64,000 bases of DNA from Chitinophaga nivalis (GTDB lineage: Bacteria > Bacteroidota > Bacteroidia > Chitinophagales > Chitinophagaceae): NCBI RefSeq assembly GCF_025989125.1, contig NZ_JAPDNR010000001.1, forward strand, positions 2,648,301-2,712,300, in the 5' to 3' direction. This document shows positions 18,852-27,521 of the stretch, piece by piece. Both the position numbers and the translations under genes were made by a program. How positions within the stretch are numbered: position 1 is the first letter of the stretch; the number at the start of each line of letters is the position of its first letter. The notes below the pieces were generated by a model. The model searched no databases. It was not told where the DNA came from and saw only the letters and a list, made by a program, of their open reading frames with translations.

Positions 18852-19682
18852 TCAGGATAAAAGCTTTTTTCTTTCCTCCAGCGTTGTGATACAGGTCTGC
18901 AACGCTGTTAACCAGGATGCACTGACTTCCCTGTTGCTATCTGCTGTCTTATTTATCTTTTTCAACAGCGGGAGAAAGGTAATGTCTTCATATGTAACGA
19001 TGGCTTCAAATAATAAACTACCAAAATTATCTGCAGCCAGTTCCTGATGCAGTATGGCTTTAAGGCGGATATCTTTCTGCGTGGCCAATCCGGCAATAGC
19101 CTCAAATCTGGTATCCTGATCTTTATCATGAATCCTGTTCCATAAAGCAGCTGTTATCTCCCTGGTATGGCTTGTTATCTGGCTGCTCAAGCCAAAAGTA
19201 GCCCAGCTCCTTATGGCAGCAACTTTGTCTGTGGATAAGGTGATTAACAGCCTGATAGCAACTTTATGTTGTACGTGTAGTATAGCAGATACAACGGCTT
19301 GTCGGACTTGACGATAGGGATTGTCTTTAAATAAGGCGATGGTCGCTAATTGAGGGGTATTTAGTTGCTGGTTATTGTGTCCGATGGCATACAAGATAGC
19401 CGATAGCAATTTTGGCTGCGTTACTGTTGGTAATAAATCAAAGCATAGTTTGATGGTTTCCTGGTAAAAGGGTCTGGGAGGTAGCCCTAGCTGAGCGAGG
19501 ATATCAATGGCGATCTTTTTTTCCTTGTCGTTGCCGGATATGGCCAGTTGATGGCATCTGACAAATATTTCCCGGTTGGCACGACTACGGAGTTCACGAA
19601 TGTTGTCCCAATATGTTTTATCGGATGTGTTGTTTAAAAGGCGAAAATAGATTTTATCTGTTGGCCAGTTTTGTCTGCTCAT
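18852..19682 (-). CDS. HEAT-repeat protein
   Basis: 276 residues, soluble, almost entirely alpha-helical. Successive helix pairs (about residues 40-250) carry HEAT-type spacing, for example KEKKIAIDILAQLG, NPYRQVRQAVVSAILHV, DKVAAIRSWATFGLSSQ and DQDTRFEAIAGLATQ with the conserved Asp/Arg positions. HEAT solenoids are protein-binding scaffolds. There is no enzymatic domain and no obvious partner gene. Confidence 0.82.
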   Translation of the reverse strand: MSRQNWPTDKIYFRLLNNTSDKTYWDNIRELRSRANREIFVRCHQLAISGNDKEKKIAIDILAQLGLPPRPFYQETIKLCFDLLPTVTQPKLLSAILYAIGHNNQQLNTPQLATIALFKDNPYRQVRQAVVSAILHVQHKVAIRLLITLSTDKVAAIRSWATFGLSSQITSHTREITAALWNRIHDKDQDTRFEAIAGLATQKDIRLKAILHQELAADNFGSLLFEAIVTYEDITFLPLLKKINKTADSNREVSASWLTALQTCITTLEERKKLLS

Positions 19683-19763
19683 GGCTAGGGCATTGAATGT
19701 TCATGATTACACCTGCTCACATGCAAACGCATGCAATCATAAAGATAACATACTGGAAATGAC

Positions 19764-19802
19764 TTAAGCGGCTACTCAAAATAATTTTGAATAGCCGCTT
19801 AA
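19764..19802 (-). terminator. Terminator of the small membrane-protein gene
   Basis: A 19-bp stem with one mismatch (19764-19782 with 19784-19802), ending 22 bases downstream of the minus-strand gene that stops at 19825. Confidence 0.7.
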
Positions 19803-19824
19803 CTATGAAGTGACAGATCACGAA

Positions 19825-20319
19825 TTAGCGTGATGTATGCTTATATCTTTGCATAGCTGATTGTATGCCTTTACTATCATTTTCCTGACAAGGAAAACAA
19901 TAAGATGTAGGCTTATCACCAGCGGCGTACAGCTTTTTTTTCTGCCTGGTAACTTTTTGCAAACTCACATTCTCACAAACGGAATACACTGCGTAGAAAA
20001 ACATCAGTGAAAATATGGTGTACCTGCTGGTATTTGCTCTGTTGACAACGGCATAGATAACAATGCCGGCCATACAAAACATCATCCTGCTGATCATGGC
20101 TCCATATACCCGAAGTAAAAATCCACTATTGCTTTCTGCTTGTACACCTTTCAGACTCATATTGTAGGTAAACGCTGAAAGTGAAGCTAGTGCAAGATTT
20201 CCGAAGAGTAATACGTTGTGGTGTACTCCATTGTCCAACATCCATGACTTCGATAATAATAATATGGCGTTCAATAAAATGAAAAGGCCAATAACTCTAA
20301 AGTAAAACCTATCCCACAT
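19825..20319 (-). CDS. Hypothetical integral membrane protein
   Basis: 164 residues with about four hydrophobic helices: FRVIGLFILLNAILLLS, VLLFGNLALASLSAF, MFCMAGIVIYAVV and the FSLMFFYAVYSVCENV segment. A basic cytoplasmic C-terminal tail follows (VTRQKKKLYAAG and onward). The pattern resembles small four-helix membrane proteins common in Chitinophagaceae; no function is assigned. Its strong terminator and isolated position suggest its own transcription unit. Confidence 0.72.
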   Translation of the reverse strand: MWDRFYFRVIGLFILLNAILLLSKSWMLDNGVHHNVLLFGNLALASLSAFTYNMSLKGVQAESNSGFLLRVYGAMISRMMFCMAGIVIYAVVNRANTSRYTIFSLMFFYAVYSVCENVSLQKVTRQKKKLYAAGDKPTSYCFPCQENDSKGIQSAMQRYKHTSR

Positions 20320-20513
20320 TTCTGTTCTATCGTTGTTAAATTCGGCCGCAAAATTAAGGCTTAAATTAATAACGACAAAATGATCAATATTAAAAAAATA
20401 TGAATAAGAAATAATGAGATATGGCTGTAATGCGCTATAGTGTGGGTGATCCAGCCGTTTTGCTGCACAGACGCGACTAGATGGTCTGTTATTATTTTTT
20501 TACAACACGCATT

Positions 20514-21044
20514 TTAATTTGGAGAAGTAATACCGTTAATAAGCCAGCTGTTATTGTCTTTTACCAGTTTATAAATCAACTTATACCCGGGAATATTTTT
20601 AAAACGCAGCGTGATCGTAGCATTATTGCCGGTTATCGTCGGTGTGGTGGTTTGCAGGGCTGCCAGTATGTCCTTGTTATCCGGCGGATCCTGACTCAGC
20701 GTGTATTCGTCATGATCCCGGTTGCTGGCATAGCCTTCTTTTTTAATATCTTTTTCCAGTTGCTGGTAATATTTTTCTTTTTCTAATAAGTAAGCAGGAG
20801 AAAACAGCCCCGTATTTTTCAGGTGGTTCAAATACTTGCTGATAGCTGGTTTGTTCAATTTTAGGATATCCATACCGTCTACTTCTTTGAAGCACTGATC
20901 TTCTTTATTGATCATATCTGTAGGGGTACCCAATAAAACAAACAATTTCTTCACGGTGGAAGCCGGGCTATTTTGCTGGGCAGATAAGGATTGGAAAGCA
21001 AACAACATTAAAAAGAAGATGCTCCGGAGAAAAGTTGATTTCAT
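20514..21044 (-). CDS. Hypothetical exported protein (DUF3828-like)
   Basis: 176 residues with a clean signal peptide (FFLMLFAFQSLSAQQ, cleavage after Ala). The mature protein has an N-terminal helix with SPASTVKKLFVLL, a 'FSPAYLLEKEKYYQQLEKD' region and C-terminal beta-strands that end in YKLIYKLVKDNNSWLINGI. This order fits the small periplasmic DUF3828/lumazine-like fold ('...vYkLvkd.n.WlI..I'). Family assignment is tentative and the role is unknown. Confidence 0.7.
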   Translation of the reverse strand: MKSTFLRSIFFLMLFAFQSLSAQQNSPASTVKKLFVLLGTPTDMINKEDQCFKEVDGMDILKLNKPAISKYLNHLKNTGLFSPAYLLEKEKYYQQLEKDIKKEGYASNRDHDEYTLSQDPPDNKDILAALQTTTPTITGNNATITLRFKNIPGYKLIYKLVKDNNSWLINGITSPN

Positions 21045-21386
21045 ATTTTTTATAATGGATTTTATTTTTTATTAAAGCGATAAGCGCGAAATAGTAGTCC
21101 GGGAAATTGAAAACAGCTGCCATAAGTGCCCCGACCAAAATATTTGCATGTTTTATGGTTAAACTTATCAACCTAATCTTTTTCTAAGGAAAAAATCAGC
21201 ACAATCGATCAGTGGAGGTAGTAATAAGTAAATATTTATTTTGATAATTTATTAGTTAGTTAAATAATTCAGGCGTCAATATTACTACTTATATTAAAAT
21301 TTATGTACGCACTTTCGGCATCAGACAGATAGGATGGGGTGCATCAACCGGCAGGTAGCTGCCATAGCTGATGGTACCACAAGCAA
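21045..21386. other. Intergenic AT-rich region, no credible gene
   Basis: About 340 bases between two minus-strand genes. No ORF with protein character and no clear repeat; ends at a terminator hairpin. Confidence 0.5.
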
Positions 21387-21420
21387 AAGCCCTTTAAACA
21401 ACGGCGTGTTTAAAGGGCTT
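21387..21420 (-). terminator. Terminator of the HEIGH peptidase gene
   Basis: AAGCCCTTTAAACA (21387-21400) pairs perfectly with TGTTTAAAGGGCTT (21407-21420), 6-nt loop, with TTTTGC following on the minus strand. It lies 30 bases downstream of the gene. Confidence 0.85.
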
Positions 21421-21450
21421 GTTATTTTCCGGTCCGTATAGTCATAAAGG

Positions 21451-22713
21451 TTAGAGCTTTTCAATATACCATCGCTGGTTAGCACCGCCCCACCAGCCAT
21501 ATTGCCATACCGGGGCTGTATCATTCATAGAAAGATCGGAGACATCCACTACTTTTCCGCTGTTGCGGTTTACCAGGGCATAGGTACCATCGGCATTGCG
21601 GAGCAGGCGCCATTGCTGGCTCAATCCGTTCAGCCATTCCCATTGATGTATGAGCGCTGTTGGTTCCTGGGATGCGCTGGTAACATCCAGCACTTTCCCA
21701 CTGTGCAGTGCCATCACCCGGTAATAACCGCTCCCCAGGTAGGTAAGGTACCATTTCTGGTTGTTGCCGTTCAACCAGCCATATTGCCACACTTTAGCGC
21801 CATTGTCCAGTGAAATACCAGATACGTCCAGTACTTTGCCACTGTTTTTATTCACCAGCTTGTAAAGGCCGTCTGGTAGAGGATTCAGCACCCTGCTGCC
21901 ATACAGGTAATCAAGAGCACTGGCATCGTTGCCATTAAATGTACGATTGACTCCTGCTCCAATACAGGCCAGCATCCAGCTGTTAGCTTCAGCCGTAGCC
22001 GGTGAGCCATCGATCTGAACGACGCCTGCAGTGGTAGGTCCTTCATTGCCTCCGATACCACAACTGATGGAAATGTTGTAATAATCGGTATGACGGAAGC
22101 CAATGGTATGTCCGATCTCATGTGCAATAACGGTTGCGAGATAATCATGATTGGGATTGCTGCCCAGGGCATTGGCATCTGCATTCAGCAGAATAGGGCT
22201 GGCAGGATTACCGTTGCTGTCGGGAAAACCGGCGGAGCGATACAGTACGCCTGCTCCGAGGCTGGAATGCCGGATTTCTACCTGACCGCCGCTTGCGACA
22301 CGGGAAAAGCTGAGTTGAAGCCCCAGGGCATTATACCTCGCTATAGCAGCATCTGTTGCGGTGCTGTATATCTGTGGAAGTCCGGAAACAGAAATCGTAA
22401 TTGTACGGGGCAGACCGGTAATCACGTTAGCAGTACGGTATTGTTCTGCATGGGCAACTTTCATCACCGGGGAAGCAATACGTTGGTTCAATATTTCTTC
22501 CGACAAAAAAATATCTCCTTCCACCACATATCCACCGGCCACTTTTTGGGCATCCTTTGTACTAAAGCCCTGTGATTTTATTTTAGCAAGTGTTGAGGCA
22601 TCGATCTCTGTGTTGGCCACAGGCATAGGTTTATCTTCCTTCTTACAGGATTGTACCACTGCGAAATTACCGAGTACAGCAACGCAGAGTAACATTTTTA
22701 GTAAATGATTCAT
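21451..22713 (-). CDS. HEIGH-type zinc metallopeptidase with ricin lectin domain, lipoprotein
   Basis: 420 residues. The lipoprotein signal peptide ends Val-Gln-Ser-Cys (Cys23). The middle is a metzincin-like M57 ('dual-action HEIGH') peptidase: HEIGHTIGFRH near residues 196-206 supplies the HExxHxxGxxH zinc site. An upstream YNALGLQLSFSR region and a downstream Met-turn-like segment belong to the same domain. Residues ~285-420 form a RICIN beta-trefoil with three Gln-x-Trp repeats (YGWLNGNNQKW, WEWLNGLSQQW, YGWWGGANQRW) and SGKVLDV elements. The lectin should target the protease to a glycan-bearing substrate at the cell surface. The lectin is related to the stand-alone lectin at 8.6-9.2 kb. 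Confidence 0.92.
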   Translation of the reverse strand: MNHLLKMLLCVAVLGNFAVVQSCKKEDKPMPVANTEIDASTLAKIKSQGFSTKDAQKVAGGYVVEGDIFLSEEILNQRIASPVMKVAHAEQYRTANVITGLPRTITISVSGLPQIYSTATDAAIARYNALGLQLSFSRVASGGQVEIRHSSLGAGVLYRSAGFPDSNGNPASPILLNADANALGSNPNHDYLATVIAHEIGHTIGFRHTDYYNISISCGIGGNEGPTTAGVVQIDGSPATAEANSWMLACIGAGVNRTFNGNDASALDYLYGSRVLNPLPDGLYKLVNKNSGKVLDVSGISLDNGAKVWQYGWLNGNNQKWYLTYLGSGYYRVMALHSGKVLDVTSASQEPTALIHQWEWLNGLSQQWRLLRNADGTYALVNRNSGKVVDVSDLSMNDTAPVWQYGWWGGANQRWYIEKL

Positions 22714-22960
22714 AAAGGGATTGTTGTTTAAAACATGATTGAAACAGATCGTACAGCCGCGCTAATTGCGATGGTTTCAGCGGTACGTTTTAGTTAGCAT
22801 ATGTGGACCGGGTAACATTACAAATATAATAGGGCCAGCTGTGCAGGTACTACAGTGGGAATAGCTTTAGGGTTGAGCTATCTGATTTGCGTGGGAAATA
22901 GTAGTAGAAAAGGATAAAGGCGTTAAAAATGTTTGAATGAACGCTCCTGCTGTATGTAAA

Positions 22961-22993
22961 AACGACGGTATCCTGTAACAGGATACCGTCGTT
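22961..22993 (-). terminator. Terminator downstream of the lanthipeptide-like precursors
   Basis: A 15-bp perfect stem (22961-22975 with 22979-22993) with a 3-nt loop, 25 bases beyond the stop of the minus-strand small peptide gene. The 250 bases between it and the HEIGH peptidase start hold nothing else recognisable. Confidence 0.85.
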
Positions 22994-23018
22994 CTATAAA
23001 GTGTGTGTGACGCGTTGA

Positions 23019-23180
23019 TTAATAACAAACAAAACAACGGGTACTTTCAGTGATCTCTGTAGTAGGGTTTTCGATAACGGTGCCTATTTTTCCGCCTTTA
23101 ACCACTATTTTTTCAGTGTTGTTCAGATCAGCGATTTGGAATTTAGCCAGGTTGAGTTTTTTAGGTTGTTTCTTTTTCAT
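23019..23180 (-). CDS. Class I lanthipeptide-like precursor peptide A
   Basis: 53 residues, below usual ORF cut-offs. The leader begins MKKKQPKKLNLAKFQIADLNN and ends in Gly-Gly at 29-30. It matches the Bacteroidota ribosomal-peptide leader of the kind 'KKLNLxKxxIAxLN...GG'. The predicted core after Gly-Gly has 23 residues with six Thr/Ser and a terminal Cys-Phe-Val-Cys-Tyr, suitable for Thr/Ser-to-Cys thioether rings. A second precursor lies 125 bases upstream on the same strand. No LanB, LanC, radical SAM or peptidase/transport gene is nearby, so the modifying enzymes would have to act in trans. Confidence 0.72.
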   Translation of the reverse strand: MKKKQPKKLNLAKFQIADLNNTEKIVVKGGKIGTVIENPTTEITESTRCFVCY

Positions 23181-23305
23181 GTAAATAGAAATTTGGAGGT
23201 AAAAAAAATGTCCTGGGATACGTGCTCACAGGTTAAGATAGTGCCTTCTGGAAATGCAGGTCCATTGGTGTAAGGACCTGTCACTTAAAAAAAGGTCATA
23301 CGTGC

Positions 23306-23500
23306 TTAGTGACAGATGTTAAAACTCTCAGCCGGACAAACATAGCAAAAGGTCTGTTGGGTGGGGTCGGTGCTGGTAAAGGGATCTATGATTGTTTTAG
23401 TAATTTTCAGACCGCCGTTCAGTGTTGCCTGATCTGCAGCGTTGAGGTTTGCAATCTGGATTTTGCTCAGCACGAGTTTTTTGTTCAGTTTCTTTTTCAT
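23306..23500 (-). CDS. Class I lanthipeptide-like precursor peptide B
   Basis: 64 residues. The leader MKKKLNKKLVLSKIQIANLN and the Asn-Gly-Gly at 28-30 fit the Bacteroidota class I lanthipeptide-type leader. The core has 34 residues, rich in Thr/Ser, with three Cys including Phe-Cys-Tyr-Val-Cys-Pro. The shared F/Y-C-x-V-C motif links it to precursor A. An 8-nt-loop hairpin at 23255-23280 (AGGTCC / GGACCT) separates the two genes. No modification enzyme is adjacent. The call rests on leader pattern, size and pairing. Confidence 0.75.
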   Translation of the reverse strand: MKKKLNKKLVLSKIQIANLNAADQATLNGGLKITKTIIDPFTSTDPTQQTFCYVCPAESFNICH

Positions 23501-23626
23501 AACTATTAGATTTTAGCTGTTATAGCCTTTGAATTTAGGTGAAAAAGTGAGAGGCAGGCATCACGTAAAAACGTGATTTTTTATCATGATAGGTAGAGTC
23601 GCAGTACTTTTATTTATACCACGCCA

Positions 23627-23668
23627 AAAAAATGATGTCTCAACAGTAACGTTGAGACATCATTTTTT
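23627..23668 (-). terminator. Terminator of the T9SS beta-helix gene
   Basis: A perfect 18-bp stem (23627-23644 with 23651-23668), 6-nt loop, flanked by A- and T-runs, 79 bases downstream of the stop at 23747. Confidence 0.9.
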
Positions 23669-23746
23669 ATTGGGAAAAAAATTATTCCATATCAGGTAAT
23701 GCTGTTCCCTCCTGATTGAAACCCATCACGCATCGATCTATTAAGC

Positions 23747-26700
23747 TTACTGCATCCGCGTGAACCATTGGGTGACGGTTGTTCCTGCACGTTGTATGCT
23801 CAGTAGATAAGTACCTGCTTGCAAACGTTGTATATCCAGGTGCAGCGCGCCGCCAGCTGTCGCTGTTGCCTTTTGCTCCTGTAACTTCCGGCCTTGCAGG
23901 TCATAGACCTGTAACAACACAGGGCCGTTATGATTACCTATTTGTACATATAAGCTGGTAGTCGCAGGATTAGGATATAAACGTACACCGGTTACCTGGG
24001 TAGATTGCTTTGCATCAGAGGTGGCTACTCCTGCACTGCTGCTGTTGTCAATACTGCGCAGACTAGCCAGGTCACTGATTACAAATGGATCTGATATCAG
24101 GGTACATCCGCCAGGACCCGTTATCCGCACGGTATAGCTGCCATTTTGTGTGGGCTTGAACCGGTAAGTTGTGGCCCCCGGTATAACCGTATTATTTAAC
24201 AACCATTGCGTAGTACCTGTACCGGAAGAATATAAGCTATCCGCAATACGGGTAATAACAGGCCGTGGGATGATAGTAACCCGTTTAGGTATGGAGGCTA
24301 CCGTATTACAACCATCTGAATATTTTACAACATAAAGCCCGGTGCGGGTAGCTGTATAAGTTTGGGCAGTCGCACCTGCTATTAAGGTATCGTTCAGGTA
24401 CCACTGATTGTTGGTGGCAAGCGTAGAACGCAATGATACCGTTCTGCCTTCACAGGTAGTGCTGTCGCTGAGTGCCACTATTTTTGGCTGGGGCAGGGTA
24501 ATACTAATCTCATCAGCCCCCATAGCAGGATTGGCCTGCCGGGTATGGCCATCAAAGTCTTCTGTAATATTTGGTATAGGGGTACCTCCCAGCGTGTGGT
24601 TAACAGTTGTATTCTGCAGATGCAGGTCGCCCGTAGCTGGCTGTACAAAGTCAACCGCTACGCTCTTGGAGCAACCATCTTTCCCGCTGGTCAGCCGGTA
24701 GGTAGCAAGGTCCTGGGCGGTAGTACCCCAAAGCACGGGAGCGGCCGCGGTGCTATAAAGATCATTGAAGTTGGAAACATCCCAGCCGCTGGCAGGCGTG
24801 GCATTGGCGTTGATCAATACATAATGTCCTCCTGTACCACCCTGACGGGTATTGTGAAAGATATTATTCAGTAAAGACGTAGGGGTGCTCACGCCTGAAA
24901 GCCGATGAAAAGCAGCAGAAGCATTGCTACCCGTCGCATTTCCACTGATGGCCACTGTATTGTAATACAATTCGATACCGGTTGCATCCTGACTATTCCA
25001 GATACCGTATACGCTCAAATCAGCAGCGGAGAAACTGAACATGTTGTTCTGTAGTATAAAGTTCCCCTTACCAGTACTGCCACGTAGTATGGCCCCGGCT
25101 ACTACGCCGGTTCCTCCGTTTGTTTTCTGGAAATCATATAACCGGTTGGCGGCAATAACAATATTCCCGCTGATAGTTTGAAAACAATTGATCCCGCTGA
25201 TGTAGGCCGGTGATATATCCAAAGCAGTGCTACGTAACTGATAGATCTGATTCCGACTGATGCTGGCACCGGGTTTACCCGTAGACAACAAGGTAATCCC
25301 CTGTAATGCAGTAGAGGCAAATGAATTGGGGTTTCCACCGGCACACTCCAGTTGGTAAATGCGGTTGGAGTCGATTGCTTGTGAAACATTAAATGGTGCC
25401 GTTACCCGTATACCCGCTACTGTAGCGGTACTGATACGGCTTTTCGTATACAGGTCACTGATCTCATTATTACTGATACGAGAATTTATATAGGAAGTAC
25501 TGTCATTGGCAGGTGGGTAGACGAATATACCGCTGACGTTACTGTTAGCCGCATCGATATTTGTAGCATGCAGCTGTTGTATACGGTTATCGATAAAGGT
25601 GTTGAAGGCGGTGTTATCCAGTTTGGCCAGCTGGGTGCAGGCAATACCATTCACCTCCACAAGGCCACGTCCGTTATTGTAAAGATGCCGCACCAGGTTC
25701 CGCTGTAATACAAACTGGTTAGGAGGATACCCCACGGTGGTGATGGGGGCAGTATGTTGCAGGGAGATACCGTTAATTGTTCCGTTTACCACTTGTAGCC
25801 GCATGCTGTTGGGGAGGTCTCCTCCAATCACGTTATCCGATAGCTCCAGCTGAGGTACCGCACTGTGGATGCCAAATAATGTCACGCCGCTGGCCCTCGC
25901 CCCGGTTACCAAAATACCGCCGATCCGGTTATGCTGAATTGTGGTGACAGCTCCCTGGTTATTCCAGGTAGACTCTATCCCGCCAATTTTAGCACGCGAT
26001 ACAGAATCTGTATAATTGATACTAATAGCACCCGTATCTGTAAGCGAACCGATGGTGTTACCCAATATCGTACCGATGTAGGCCCGGTTGGCATTTACTT
26101 TTATTCCCTGGAACTCAGATAAATTGGTGGCCGCTGGCACCTGGATATTGGTGATAACATTGTCATCTATTGTCACCGGTTCATGCGGCGTTAAATTATT
26201 GATGACAATAGCATTGAACTTTGCTAAGTATCCTGTATAGGTAGCAGGTGTGCCACCGGCGAAAGGTGCGGTGCCGCCCATGTAATTACCGGTGATCACG
26301 TGCCCGCCTCCCTGTAATACATATATAAATTGTTGGGCAATAGCTGAGAAGGATCCCAAATAAGGTTTGGTCAGGTAAAAACTATTACCGGTGATGGAGG
26401 TAAACTCATTGCCACTCTCCAGAAAAACAGATCCTGTCATCATTGTAGCGGTATTGGCACTTACAATGTCATGAATCAGATTGTTGCTGATCTGGTTGTA
26501 CATGTTGGGAATCGTAGCGGGGCTGGTTAATAAGAGTCCCTGACTAAATTCCTTACCGGGGATAGGGCCTATATCATTGTTGTCGATTATATTAAACGAG
26601 TTGCCGGCCGTGTTATTGGCACCTCCAATAATAATAATAGCAGCTGTAAACTTGCTGGCGGGCCCAGGTAGGGATGCTGCCTGTCCGGTCACCCAGCTGA

Positions 26701-27154
26701 TGTTGTTATCCTGTGCACCATTTGCCAGTCGTAACACCGACACATTAGTTCCCGAGGTAGCTGCAGCCGTGTTCCGGATCGTGAGGCTGCGACTATCGCC
26801 TGTTCCGCCTATCCGGCCATCGATCTTAACATTATGTGTGCCATTTAATTCGATCAATGGTCCGGCTACGGCGCCACTGATCATGACAGTGGCCGTTGGC
26901 TGGATATTCACCTGCGTATAGTCGGAGAGTCCACCGCTGGCATTCAGCCGGGCAGTAGCCGGTTCCACGATGGAGCTGTTGATCAGTACATTGACCACTC
27001 CTTTGTGTTCCCCATTATTAATCGCCTGAAAGGCCGCACCCAGGGTGGGGTAGGTGATACCGGACGAACCACTGCTGGCAGTCACGAGTACCTGTCCTTT
27101 CAGCAAAGATGCGCTACTGAATAAGAACAATAAAAGCAAGTAAAGTTTTTTCAT
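23747..27154 (-). CDS. Large secreted beta-helix protein with type IX sorting domain
   Basis: About 1135 residues from ATG 27154; a longer frame from 27202 only adds residues before the signal peptide MKKLYLLLLFLFSSASLLKGQ. The bulk (to ~880) is right-handed parallel beta-helix with many 'NNI.G' and 'ISRNQIYQL' coils. Then come two Ig-like/PKD-type segments (VALSDSTTCEGRTVSLRS and the 'GPGGCTLISDP' segment). The last ~75 residues form a type A T9SS C-terminal sorting domain: RLYPNPATTSLYVQI, VYDLQGRKLQEQ, LQAGTYLLSIQ. It would be exported by T9SS and attached to or released from the surface. Probable adhesin or glycan-active protein. Confidence 0.9.
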   Translation of the reverse strand: MKKLYLLLLFLFSSASLLKGQVLVTASSGSSGITYPTLGAAFQAINNGEHKGVVNVLINSSIVEPATARLNASGGLSDYTQVNIQPTATVMISGAVAGPLIELNGTHNVKIDGRIGGTGDSRSLTIRNTAAATSGTNVSVLRLANGAQDNNISWVTGQAASLPGPASKFTAAIIIIGGANNTAGNSFNIIDNNDIGPIPGKEFSQGLLLTSPATIPNMYNQISNNLIHDIVSANTATMMTGSVFLESGNEFTSITGNSFYLTKPYLGSFSAIAQQFIYVLQGGGHVITGNYMGGTAPFAGGTPATYTGYLAKFNAIVINNLTPHEPVTIDDNVITNIQVPAATNLSEFQGIKVNANRAYIGTILGNTIGSLTDTGAISINYTDSVSRAKIGGIESTWNNQGAVTTIQHNRIGGILVTGARASGVTLFGIHSAVPQLELSDNVIGGDLPNSMRLQVVNGTINGISLQHTAPITTVGYPPNQFVLQRNLVRHLYNNGRGLVEVNGIACTQLAKLDNTAFNTFIDNRIQQLHATNIDAANSNVSGIFVYPPANDSTSYINSRISNNEISDLYTKSRISTATVAGIRVTAPFNVSQAIDSNRIYQLECAGGNPNSFASTALQGITLLSTGKPGASISRNQIYQLRSTALDISPAYISGINCFQTISGNIVIAANRLYDFQKTNGGTGVVAGAILRGSTGKGNFILQNNMFSFSAADLSVYGIWNSQDATGIELYYNTVAISGNATGSNASAAFHRLSGVSTPTSLLNNIFHNTRQGGTGGHYVLINANATPASGWDVSNFNDLYSTAAAPVLWGTTAQDLATYRLTSGKDGCSKSVAVDFVQPATGDLHLQNTTVNHTLGGTPIPNITEDFDGHTRQANPAMGADEISITLPQPKIVALSDSTTCEGRTVSLRSTLATNNQWYLNDTLIAGATAQTYTATRTGLYVVKYSDGCNTVASIPKRVTIIPRPVITRIADSLYSSGTGTTQWLLNNTVIPGATTYRFKPTQNGSYTVRITGPGGCTLISDPFVISDLASLRSIDNSSSAGVATSDAKQSTQVTGVRLYPNPATTSLYVQIGNHNGPVLLQVYDLQGRKLQEQKATATAGGALHLDIQRLQAGTYLLSIQRAGTTVTQWFTRMQ

Positions 27155-27521
27155 AGAGATTGAGATTATAGGGTGGTAGAATAAAGTTTGGCAAGGCGAC
27201 ATTGACGTCGCTGATAGGTGATCGTTGTTTACGGGTTGATAGGTACAGGATATTATTCAATCGAAACAAATATCGCATAGCCAGACTGATATAGGAACGC
27301 AGTGAGATTTGCATCGCTTTAGAAAATCGTCTGATAAGAAATCTGCTTTCTTCGTAAAAATGTATATACTTAAAAATATAAAAATTGGGGTAAAATTCCC
27401 CGATTTTTATGCTTTACACAGTTTATGAGATGGTGTAATAGACCATATACAGTCTCATATTGATGTTCGATTGTAAATGGGAGTTTGGTGCCATATTTAA
27501 TTTAATAAACCGATATATACT
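27155..27521. other. Intergenic region with terminator of the nuclease gene
   Basis: About 370 bases. It includes a hairpin at 27380-27408 (AAAAATTGGGG / CCCCGATTTTT, one G-T pair). This can terminate the minus-strand nuclease gene that ends at 27522. No gene is supported. From here to about 33.2 kb the DNA is visibly AT-richer. Confidence 0.6.
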
